From Plumapathes pennacea (taxonomy: Eukaryota; Cnidaria; Anthozoa; Antipatharia; Myriopathidae): a DNA stretch of 64,000 nt. Location: assembly GCA_964036295.1 (NCBI GenBank), contig OZ038465.1:6889667-6953666 (forward strand). The letters run 5' to 3'. The translations under genes and the position numbers were made by a program. Numbering within the stretch: position 1 is the first letter of the stretch; the number at the start of each line of letters is the position of its first letter. The notes under the pieces are model-generated. The model was given only the letters and a program-made list of their open reading frames with translations. It searched no databases and was not told where the DNA came from. Positions 24,201 to 37,760 of the stretch are shown here, in pieces.

Positions 24201-24841
24201 AGCTTTGAACTGGATTCATTAAATCAAATTAGTTATTGTGTATACAAATCTCATGTGTACACTGTAGATTAAAGCTTTCAAATGCTCACTAGAAACTTCC
24301 CACATTGTACATGCATGTCTTACTTACAGTACATGTTCTTCCTACACCATAAAATATGTTTGTGTGCCAGACAAAAGAGCTTAACCTTGTCCATGGTTAG
24401 GAATATTGACAATTGAGCAAAACAGGCACAGTGTAATTAATGACTGATTGACAAATTATCTCTTTGGTCACAGTTGAAGTTGACTCTCTCAAGTACATAA
24501 ACAAACTGGTCTAAATAGTTTGTTATAACTAGGTAAACTAAAAGGCGCACTAAGAGTTCACTTGCAGAGCTTAATAAGTTAATATTGATAAAACTTGACT
24601 CTATACCTTGCCATAATACCAAGTGTTGATGTCTCTCAAAATAACCACCAGATCGGAAGTACTGGATTCTTTCAGCTGTTGGATGAGCTGCCGACACTCA
24701 GGAGCCTGAAAAACGAAACCTCACTTAATGGCCGAGAACATAGAAAAGCCACACAACATGCCAGCCCTCGTGGATAATTATCAATGGGAAACGTACCACT
24801 TCTGTTTGGCTTTTACGCAGTTTGCTGCGATCAACCTTCAT
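1..24841 (-). CDS. HUWE1: HUWE1, HECT-type E3 ubiquitin ligase, N-terminal half (gene runs off the left edge)
   Basis: HUWE1 is a giant cytoplasmic/nuclear E3 ligase that ubiquitinates substrates such as MCL1, p53, histones and unassembled proteins. The start codon is at 24839-24841 and the protein opens [15 protein letters not shown], nearly the vertebrate start. Exons, coding order: 24797-24841, 24607-24705, 23220-23354, 22312-22404, 22067-22140, 21489-21567, 21333-21395, 20828-20893, 20428-20481, 20203-20262, ~19663-19762, 18749-18849, then approximately 18272-18333, 17881-17970, 17701-17780, 17317-17394, 16909-17013, 16183-16565, 15873-15957, 15413-15522, 14778-14957, 14391-14486, 13873-14113, 13176-13235, 12490-12668, 11759-12005, 11443-11659, 10755-11095, then 9866-9988, ~9444-9521, ~8804-8960, ~8158-8412, 7587-7706, 6472-6609, ~5505-5728, ~4959-5115, 3932-4050, 3147-3228, 2145-2260, 1959-2010, 1406-1644, 249-1069. 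Joins given exactly keep frame. The catalytic HECT domain lies beyond the left edge. No disabling mutation was seen. Confidence 0.96.
249..1069 (-). other. HUWE1: HUWE1 821-nt exon with BH3-like motif
   Basis: This is the largest HUWE1 exon in the window and the last before the left edge. It starts after TTTGCAG and ends before GTAACG. It encodes [29 protein letters not shown] and [18 protein letters not shown], each with a clear vertebrate counterpart. At 361-414 it encodes [18 protein letters not shown], which lines up with the BH3 segment of human HUWE1 (MULE) and keeps the Leu-x-x-hydrophobic-Gly-Asp core. The exon ends [11 protein letters not shown] before a polyA/(AAAAAC)-rich intron. 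Confidence 0.88.
1790..1867 (-). ncRNA. Candidate box C/D snoRNA, copy 1, in a HUWE1 intron
   Basis: This 78-nt unit sits in the intron between the exons at 1406-1644 and 1959-2010. Read on the host strand it has a terminal stem (CTGCAG with CTGCAG), a C-like box ATGATTA (consensus RTGATGA), an internal CTGA that would be the D' box, and a guide-like segment ACTAGGACGGTAT just before a weak D-like ATGA and the closing stem. ATACCGTCCTAGT (plus strand 1800-1812) matches a conserved 18S rRNA segment as I remember it from invertebrates. A second copy lies at 9239-9316 with the guide and boxes conserved. The imperfect C and D boxes are the main doubt. Confidence 0.5.
1959..2260 (-). other. HUWE1: HUWE1 WWE-domain exons
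   Basis: Two exons, 2145-2260 and 1959-2010, join in frame (AG then GTTC restores Arg-Phe) and encode [16 protein letters not shown] followed by [20 protein letters not shown]. The paired tryptophans in W-x-W-F-D-D and the G-R-W, with the final R-R-R-Y, define the WWE fold, which binds poly-ADP-ribose in other proteins. The exon just upstream (3147-3228) encodes the [16 protein letters not shown] helix that precedes WWE in vertebrate HUWE1. Confidence 0.93.
2789..2937 (-). ncRNA. H/ACA snoRNA-like unit, family A copy 1, HUWE1 intron
   Basis: On the host strand this unit of about 149 nt folds by eye into hairpin 1 (TGCATTG closing with CAATGCA), an overlapping hinge box ACATCA that fits the H-box ANANNA, then hairpin 2 (ACCAGCTT closing with AAGCTGGT), and an ACA three bases before the 3' end. 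That is the full H/ACA pseudouridylation-guide layout. It lies in the intron between exons 2145-2260 and 3147-3228, one per intron, as expected for a processed intronic snoRNA. In this copy the second stem is changed (the base of hairpin 2 reads CTCCAGCTTACAG), so it may be the weakest copy. Confidence 0.6.
2961..3146 (+). mobile_element. TTAA-flanked MITE copy abutting a HUWE1 splice donor
   Basis: This copy belongs to a family of about 190-200 bp whose ends read AACCCTTTCACTCCCAAG inward from TTAA. Here it begins at TTAA (2961-2964) and its far end (AACTTGATCACT) runs into the 5' splice site of the exon ending at 3147, so the terminal CTTGGGAG is missing or blended with the donor. Other copies: 17420-17623, about 23440-23750, about 27206-27363 and about 52705-52893. 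Confidence 0.65.
3350..3644. repeat. Duplicated intron block beside the family B snoRNA-like units
   Basis: This block resembles 5740-5988, with shared stretches such as ATTTCGGCGC, GGTTATC and CACTTCTAAAAGTGACA. A third, more diverged stretch with the same core occurs at about 44580-44700 in the intron of the ROCO gene. The core is therefore a dispersed repeat that was copied together with the RNA-like unit inside HUWE1. Confidence 0.6.
3645..3791 (-). ncRNA. H/ACA snoRNA-like unit, family B copy 1, HUWE1 intron
   Basis: This is the same two-hairpin design as family A, but with mostly different sequence inside the loops. Hairpin 1 is closed by GCATTG with CAATGC, the H box is ACATCA, hairpin 2 is closed by ACCAGCTT with AAGCTGGT, and an ACA is followed by CTT at the 3' end. 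Family A and family B agree at the stems and boxes and differ elsewhere. It lies in the intron between exons 3147-3228 and 3932-4050. A near-identical copy lies at 5989-6136, and the similarity extends into neighbouring intron sequence. Confidence 0.68.
5225..5440. repeat. Simple repeats: C/T-rich tract and (ATC)n
   Basis: Positions 5281-5313 are a CCCTCC-type tract. The sequence from about 5315 to 5420 is an ATC/ATG-rich microsatellite. Its translation on the minus strand gives runs of Asp or Met that are not credible protein. It is HUWE1 intron. Confidence 0.85.
5989..6136 (-). ncRNA. H/ACA snoRNA-like unit, family B copy 2, HUWE1 intron
   Basis: This copy differs from the one at 3645-3791 by only a few bases and keeps both hairpin stems, the H box ACATCA and the 3' ACA. 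It occupies the intron between the exons near 5505-5728 and 6472-6609, on the host strand. The 3' flank (toward lower coordinates) is also duplicated, so a stretch of intron, not only the RNA unit, was copied. Confidence 0.68.
6472..6609 (-). other. HUWE1: HUWE1 ubiquitin-interacting-motif exon
   Basis: This 138-nt exon encodes [19 protein letters not shown], a ubiquitin-interacting motif with its acidic lead, the central alanine and the conserved A-x-S-L-G core. It then runs into a Q/E/K-rich linker. Vertebrate HUWE1 has the nearly identical motif right after its UBA domain. The donor (AAAAA then GTAAGC) and acceptor (TCGCAG) are clear. Confidence 0.92.
7069..7217 (-). ncRNA. H/ACA snoRNA-like unit, family A copy 2, HUWE1 intron
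   Basis: This family A unit sits in the intron between exons 6472-6609 and 7587-7706. It has hairpin 1 closed by TGCATTG/CAATGCA, the H box ACATCA, hairpin 2 closed by CCAGCTT/AAGCTGG, and an ACA followed by TGT. It is about 95 percent identical by eye to the copy at 10097-10245. Confidence 0.68.
7587..7706 (-). other. HUWE1: HUWE1 UBA-domain exon
   Basis: This 120-nt exon, flanked by an AG acceptor and a GTACG donor, encodes [18 protein letters not shown] followed by [14 protein letters not shown]. This is the ubiquitin-associated fold signature: the MGF loop, then the helix ending in a hydrophobic Y-L/I-x-H-P tail. The domain binds ubiquitin and has the same order relative to UIM and WWE as in vertebrate HUWE1. 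The exon is in frame with both neighbours. Confidence 0.93.
8508..8660. repeat. MITE-like sequence in HUWE1 intron
   Basis: GCGTTTACGCGGATACG and GTTTTCGTGTAAACAG near the two ends suggest an imperfect inverted-repeat element with AAAACGC blocks, similar in style to 60215-60600. Boundaries are uncertain. Confidence 0.5.
9239..9316 (-). ncRNA. Candidate box C/D snoRNA, copy 2, in a HUWE1 intron
   Basis: This is the second copy of the 78-nt unit, in the intron between the exons near 8804-8960 and 9444-9521, same strand as the host. The closing stem is stronger here (CTGCAGCC with GGCTGCAG). The C-like box is GTGATTA and the internal D' box CTGA. The segment antisense to 18S (ACTAGGACGGTAT, at 9249-9261) is identical to copy 1, although the sequence between the boxes has diverged. 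That pattern is what a duplicated guide RNA would leave. Confidence 0.5.
10097..10245 (-). ncRNA. H/ACA snoRNA-like unit, family A copy 3, HUWE1 intron
   Basis: This family A unit is in the intron between exons 9866-9988 and about 10755-11095, with its 3' end about 110 nt from the downstream exon. It has hairpin 1 with TGCATTG/CAATGCA, the H box ACATCA, hairpin 2 with ACCAGCTT/AAGCTGGT, and ACA then TGT. All elements are intact, making this the cleanest family A copy. Confidence 0.7.
10435..10586. mobile_element. Small pogo/mariner-type MITE in HUWE1 intron
   Basis: This 152-bp element is bounded by TA on both sides, with ends CAGTGGAAGCCCG and CGGGGTTCCACTG. The inner sequence carries GGCCGTATTAACGGGG motifs. 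CAGTGGAACC-type ends with TA target sites are typical of pogo/Tigger-derived MITEs. A truncated relative lies at about 12290-12444. Confidence 0.7.
12290..12444. mobile_element. Truncated pogo-type MITE copy in HUWE1 intron
   Basis: The right end (CGAGGTTCCACTGTA) and interior (ACCCCGTTAATACAGCC) match the element at 10435-10586 in inverted arrangement. The left end has lost the CAGTGG terminus. Confidence 0.6.
15671..15794. mobile_element. Short MITE with GCTCGACATTAA ends
   Basis: The ends ACAGTGCTCGACATTAAGGT and ACGGTTAATGTCGAGCGCTGT-like sequence are inverted repeats enclosing about 85 bp. The element lies in a HUWE1 intron between the exons near 15413-15522 and 15873-15957 and encodes nothing. 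Confidence 0.65.
17420..17623 (+). mobile_element. TTAA-flanked MITE (CCCTTTC family), best-preserved copy
   Basis: TTAA target duplications lie at 17416-17419 and 17624-17627. The ends are CCCTTTCATCTTC and CTTGGGAGCGAAAGAG. TTAA duplication points to piggyBac- or Kolobok-type transposases, but the element is too short to encode one. Confidence 0.75.
19816..20076. mobile_element. MITE with ACAATCATGGCCAAAA ends
   Basis: The inverted ends AACTACAATCATGGCC and GGCCATGATTGTAGTT enclose inner inverted blocks of C-rich and G-rich sequence. It lies in a HUWE1 intron. A related element with ACAATCAAATGCAAAA ends is at 23890-24158. Confidence 0.75.
21706..21923. mobile_element. TTAA-flanked MITE (GGTGTTACACTGGTC family), copy 1
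   Basis: TTAA lies on both sides (21702-21705 and 21924-21927). The ends are AGCTGGTGTTACACTGGTC and its near-complement GACCAGTGTAACACCACC. The interior is rich in TTGCAACG/CGTTGCAA. A second copy, internally inverted, is at 57011-57241. Confidence 0.85.
22571..23085. mobile_element. MITE with long (about 170-bp) terminal inverted repeats
   Basis: The ends AAACTGGTGTATCAACTAAG and CTTAGTTGATACACCAGTTT begin inverted arms that continue through GACGTTTCGAGCGCTAGCCC and AGAAAGAAACTTACCTC. The arms enclose a short unpaired centre. It sits in the HUWE1 intron between exons 22312-22404 and 23220-23354. Its 515 bp have no coding potential. Confidence 0.85.
23440..23750. mobile_element. CCCTTTC-family MITE interrupted by another MITE
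   Basis: The family start (TCAAAATCCAGATTCTCCC) and end (AAACTGAAGGAGAAAATTGA) are separated by an insertion at about 23552-23690. The insert's ends are AGGCCCATTTCAAATGTC and GACATTTGAAATGGGCCT. This is a nested insertion inside a HUWE1 intron. Confidence 0.75.
23890..24158. mobile_element. MITE with ACAATCAAATGCAAAA ends
   Basis: The inverted ends CTACAATCAAATGCAAAAG and a GCATTTGATTGTAG terminus enclose paired C-rich and G-rich blocks. The architecture matches the element at 19816-20076, with diverged ends. Confidence 0.75.
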
Positions 24842-26888
24842 GTCTCATGAGCTGTGTTCCAATGAAAACTACCGAGTTCTTTTTATGAACATCACCATGT
24901 TTACCACAATGGTAGAGAAAACTTTCCTCCACGTGAAGCCAAGAAATGGTTTCCCAAGCCCCACACTTTCGTGGGTTACACAAGGAAACTCCCAGAGAAT
25001 GGGACTGGAGTTACAGCTCTTGTTAAGGTTATGATAAGCTCTGCCCGGAACTTTTCCTGATAGCAGCCTGATGAACGTAAATAATGCAGAGTTCAATAGC
25101 AACGCATTCTTTCCTTACAAAATGTTCCGTTCAGTCAAGATGGCGGACTTTATGGCGTGCACGACACTTAGAAACGAGGCTACGTCCTGGCAAACTTTCT
25201 TCCCAGAATACATCGCAAGGGAAATCACGCAACTGGTAGGAGTTAAACAATAATTGTATTGAAAATATCTAAACAACCATAAATGTAACCCCAAAACATA
25301 TTTCTTTGAATCCAGGGGTTTAGAGTTATTGTTAGTACATATGGGTTATAACTGGTATAGCATTTTTTTTTTCTGCCCTTTCACTTGCCTCTCTTCTCGG
25401 GGTCTTGTATCGCTTTCTGTTTCGACTAGACTAACTGAACGACAGGCATCTTTACTTTTCCCATTGTCGTAAAACGGCATTTTGATTTTATTTCGCAGAT
25501 TCTATTCAGTGCGCGTACCCCCAGGTTTGGTGGTGGTAGTGGTGAGGGGGGAGGGCTGCTGAATAAAAAACCTCAGCACCGCGGTCAGACTGACTTTCAA
25601 AGTTCATTTTAATACAATACGTCACAGAACAAGCCACTACAAGTTGACGTTAACAATATACAGTGAAACAAATGTCTCGCAATACCACTATTTTACAAGA
25701 CGGAAACTTTTTTTAATGCAAGAGATCAGCATTTTTCCCTGCGTGGATGCGTTCGGTTTTCGGACAACTCAAAAATACAAACCAAAGTAATTACAGCGCC
25801 AATCACAAAGGCTGTAAGAAAACACTTTTAACCAATCAGAAGCACCGTAATTTGCTATTAGTTTCTTTGAAAAATAAGAGAGACCAATCAGCAGTGCGCG
25901 AAAACGCCATCACTACCTGCGTTACGTGCGCAGATCGCAAATTGAGTTTTATCTTTTGTTCCTGGTTTGCCTATAATGCTGCTAAACTTGCTTGGACCAA
26001 TTCTAAAGCGTAGCAAATACACAAAACAAGGCAATCACACGACTATTTTCGACAGTCATCCGAAAACCACACGATTACTATCGACAGTCATCCGAAAACC
26101 GCTCTAACTGCCACTCGTAAACTTTATAAACAGTGTACGACTTCGACGTAGCCTGAAATGTCAGTCATCTCCTCGGCCCTCAACCCAAGCCCCGGAAGAG
26201 AGACGACTGACATTTCAAGGCTGGACTTCGGCGCTATGCCTTCGTGGAGTATTTAGCCCTAATATAATCTTATGGTATATGACCTGAACAAAATGTTACA
26301 GTAGTATTAGGAGAAATGCTAGCCTGACCAGCTTCAGTGGCCAAGCAAGGGATCACATGCTATTTTTTCCACGCTGAACTGTACGTATATTTAGTTGACT
26401 ATGTGAGATTTGTTGAATTCAGAACCCTTCATTACAGGACCTTCTGTAAAACACTTTTGGGTGTCTGAATAAAGACATTAGCACCCGAAACACAGCCGCA
26501 CAAGAAATTATCACGGCGCCATGACACTTCTTTCCTTGCTTGTTTTCTCTGGTCTGGAGAGCACCAGCAAGCTTCAGGCTTGTGCGTAGAGTCAGAAGTA
26601 CTTGCGAGTGCGAACTTGCAAAGGTTTGCTGTTCAGCAAACAAACCAGAGCTCCTACAATGGGTGGGACCAATTCCAACTTCACTCAGTGCTAAGGTTTC
26701 AAGTTGGCATGAAAACACCAGTACTAGGCAGACGGGAATTTATCACAGAGTGCAATATCAAGCAAACTGCACCGAACAGAAAGTATAGCATGTTGAAATA
26801 TCTCCGACAAAAATAGTAACTTCGATTGCCTGGACACTCAGAGTTTTAGATAATTCTGTTCTTGAGCCCGCGGTGCTAATGGTGAACG
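24842..26888. other. Intergenic region between HUWE1 start and MCM2 stop
   Basis: About 2 kb separate the HUWE1 start codon from the MCM2 stop codon, both genes being on the minus strand. The part nearest HUWE1 should hold its promoter and 5' UTR, but no TATA box or splice-supported 5' exon was identified. Dispersed repeat fragments occur at about 25750-26100 (ACAGTCATCCGAAAACC twice, and CCAATCAC motifs shared with HUWE1 introns near 6270-6420 and 7430-7575). A short inverted pair, TGAAATGTCAGTC and GACTGACATTTCA, flanks about 26155-26218. I see no gene. Confidence 0.7.
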
Positions 26889-35278
<8,390 letters not shown>

Positions 35279-36227
35279 GCTGCTGCTGCTCAACGGCTGA
35301 TTTCGTTCACGTGATCAAGTTTTTCCCGCGCTATCGAGCACTTTAACATCAATGCGAGGCTGACGGTTGGGAACTGGGGAAGAGTTTTTAAACTAAGAGT
35401 TCTTAAAAGACGCTGGAGGATGGCACGGGTTTATTTTTATGTCCGGCGCAGTGATATGTGTACAGGCACAGATCACTAGGGGATACACAAGACACTGAAG
35501 TATAGCGTCCGGGCTTAATATTCACGCAGTGCCTCATCGGGTACATTTTCTCGCAATTCGTCGGGCCGGACTCCTCTTCAGTTGTGATTTGACCCCTCTG
35601 GATCAACCTGATCCCTGAGAGACGGAACTAATTTATCATATTTGTCGGATCCATCTTTGCCGGTCGCGGTGGAAAGGGCAAACTCTCTCTGAAGCGGACT
35701 GTGGAAAATTTTCTCCTATTTCCATGACTGTATAGGAGCAACTACATGCAGAACACCCAACATGTCACAGATTTGAGAGTGCTTTGTAGAACAAGGAAAA
35801 AGACAAAAGGTTCCATTGATATTAATATTTAGCCACAAATATTATTTTCAGCCAATGGCCCGTTACAATGATATCTGTTGATAGCAAAAGTGATATCACT
35901 TAAGAGAGCTGGGGCGGGGGATATCGAAAAGACTAGCCACCATTTTGAAGGGGATACATAGTACTGCAACCCAGGCAAGATCGAAAACCAACGCGCCGAC
36001 TTCTTGGCCATTGTAATTTTATTACAGCATTTTTATCAAAACTAGAACAAGGTGCAAGGTTTCAAGGTAAAGAAGAACATAGTAAAGAAGAGCATAGTAA
36101 AAAAGAACATAGTAAAGAAGAACATAGTAAAGCGCTGATAGTCTCAATACATCAACACCTCTGTCAGCGTAATTTACATGGTTTTATTTACCAAGAGTAT
36201 ATTGCATTTGTGCAGCGCAAAACCTAA
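35279..36227. other. MCM2 upstream region
   Basis: This is the flank upstream of the MCM2 start codon and should contain its promoter. TTTCCCGCGC at about 35322-35331 resembles an E2F site, which would fit a replication gene; this is a motif match only. A small direct repeat of AAGAACATAGTAAAG units occurs at about 36072-36130. I see no gene. Confidence 0.5.
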
Positions 36228-37033
36228 AGCCCTGGCCAAACGAAGTGCAAGTCAACGCAAGTTGATGCAAGTTTTCAAACTTGCGCGGACTTGCGTTTCG
36301 TTTGGTCACCAACTTGCACGGACCACAGGCGGCCCAAGCTGATTGACTGTGTGACGTCACGGTCGGGTTTTATAAGCAAATGTATGGGATATTTTAGTCG
36401 ATCGATAACTCGAAAAATATTGCGAGAATAAAGCTTAGACTTGCTAACCTTGTTGTTGTGGTGGTTTTCTTGCTGCTGTAGCGATTTCAGCGTGTTTCGC
36501 TGAATTTTTCCTCTCAACACGCTGAAATCGCTACAGCAGCAAGAAAACCACCACAACAACAAGGTTAGCAAGTCTAAGCTTTATTCTCGCAATATTTTTC
36601 GAGTTATCGATCGACTAAAATATCCCATACATTTGCTTATAAAACCCGACCGTGACGTCACACAGTCAATCAGCTTGGGCCGCCTGTGCACGGACTTGCA
36701 TGGACTTGCATCGAATTTGAACATGTTCAAATTTTCATGCAAGTCTACGCAAGTTTTTTACCTAAAACAGCGAAGAACGCTTTAGCAAAGGCAGGTCTAA
36801 GCCGAAAAAATATCAATAGTAAATGCCTACTCATTAAGTTCCAGCTCAAGCGAGACCTCTGAATTGGACTCTGACTCAGAATTGTAAAAAATGAAAAATT
36901 ATCTACAAAACTTGCATGAGCTTGCATCGACTTGCGTCTCGTTTGGCCACCCCTTCTGCAAGTCGATGCAAGTTTACTGTCAAGTCGAACTTGCATCGAC
37001 TTGCGTCGACTTGCATCTCGTTTGGCCAGGGCT
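36228..37033. mobile_element. Harbinger-like MITE, interrupted by a second element
   Basis: The ends AGCCCTGGCCAAACGA and TCGTTTGGCCAGGGCT are inverted and flanked by TAA on both sides (36225-36227 and 37034-37036), the three-base duplication typical of PIF/Harbinger elements. The interior is rich in ACTTGCATCGACTTGCG-like blocks. A palindromic element (36324-36688) has inserted into it; without that insert and its duplicated site the MITE would be about 434 bp. Confidence 0.82.
36324..36688. mobile_element. Perfectly palindromic 365-bp element nested in the MITE
   Basis: Arms of 173 bp (36324-36496 and 36516-36688) read as exact reverse complements with a 19-nt loop. The element is flanked by the direct repeat CACGGAC (36317-36323 and 36689-36695), a 7-bp target duplication. 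The ends read CACAGGCGGCCCAAGC. It has no coding capacity. The absence of arm mismatches by eye suggests a recent origin or active homogenisation. Confidence 0.88.
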
Positions 37034-37036
37034 TAA

Positions 37037-37492
37037 GAGATGTTGCCATAAGAAATATATAACGCTTTATGGTAAGAAATAGATGCAATTTCAACATCGC
37101 TTCATACAAAATTTAAACTGATTTATAAATATTCATATAAGTATTTCCTTTAAAAAAATATATTGGTCGTAAGCAACGCCGGTTGCAACGTTTAGATTTT
37201 TACTGTGTTTCCTGTTTAACTTGTGGAGACCAACATTTCGTACAAAAATATTATACCAACTAATTAAGTCAATTGAATGTGCTTACAAAACTGCATGTGC
37301 TGAATAAAACACCTTCGAAATTCACAATACGTCTGTAGAATTTGCTTTTGCACCTGGTGTATTTTAAATGTTGGATGGTTTTAAATACCAACTACAATTG
37401 TAGTATTAAAATTGTAGTAATATTTAAAAATTCTAACTTCTTAATACTTGAGCGGAATTGTGTGTCCTGGCCCTGCTTACGCAAAAGGCCCT
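37037..37492. other. AT-rich spacer left of the BEL element
   Basis: No gene or clear repeat boundary is visible. The last five bases (37488-37492, GCCCT) form the left target-site duplication of the BEL/Pao element. Confidence 0.7.
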
Positions 37493-37693
37493 TGTTATGG
37501 ACGCCGGAAGTGACTTTTACTTAGCCGAAAATTAGTTTCTGTTTTTAGTTAATTAATCAATAACTCACGGCACGGGGACCACGTGCGCGAGTGTGGTTTC
37601 GCAAGTGGTAATTTGAGTCGAAAAAGAGCGTGTGAGTGAAGTGAATGAATAAAAGCCAATTGAAGATTTATACAGTCCTCTGAGTCGACACCA
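37493..37693 (+). repeat. Left LTR of BEL/Pao element
   Basis: This 201-bp LTR runs from TGTTATGG to GACACCA. It contains an AATAAA polyadenylation signal (in GAATGAATAAAAGCC) near its 3' part. By eye it is identical to the right LTR. Confidence 0.96.
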
Positions 37694-37697
37694 AAGC

Positions 37698-37716
37698 TGG
37701 TCCTTCGAGCCGGATT
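37698..37716 (+). other. tRNA-Tyr primer binding site
   Basis: The 19 nt TGGTCCTTCGAGCCGGATT are the exact complement of the tRNA-Tyr 3' end with its CCA as known in animals. They begin four bases after the left LTR, where minus-strand DNA synthesis would prime. Confidence 0.9.
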
Positions 37717-37760
37717 ATACAGATTGCCGCCTAAGCCGTCCGTGTTGACATTTGTTGAGA

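Larger units (their letters stand above)
10755..24841 (-). other. HUWE1: HUWE1 exons encoding the DUF908/DUF913 armadillo-like N-terminal region
   Basis: These exons encode the helical-repeat ring that in known HUWE1 structures helps recruit substrates. Segments that align by eye with vertebrate HUWE1 include [14 protein letters not shown] (exon 23220-23354), [17 protein letters not shown] (22312-22404), [17 protein letters not shown] (about 19663-19762), [18 protein letters not shown] (about 15873-15957), [20 protein letters not shown] (about 14391-14486) and [20 protein letters not shown] (about 12490-12668). An acidic, serine-rich linker ([10 protein letters not shown]) sits in the exon near 13873-14113, and a low-complexity PTSGE-rich linker in the exon near 16183-16565, matching disordered linkers at the same places in vertebrates. 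The fold is inferred from family knowledge; the alignment was made from memory. Confidence 0.92.

Noticed and set aside
1-24841. let-7/miR-98-type microRNAs, which lie in vertebrate HUWE1 introns
   Set aside because: I saw no let-7 seed hairpin in the introns. The repeated intronic RNAs here have snoRNA-like layouts instead.
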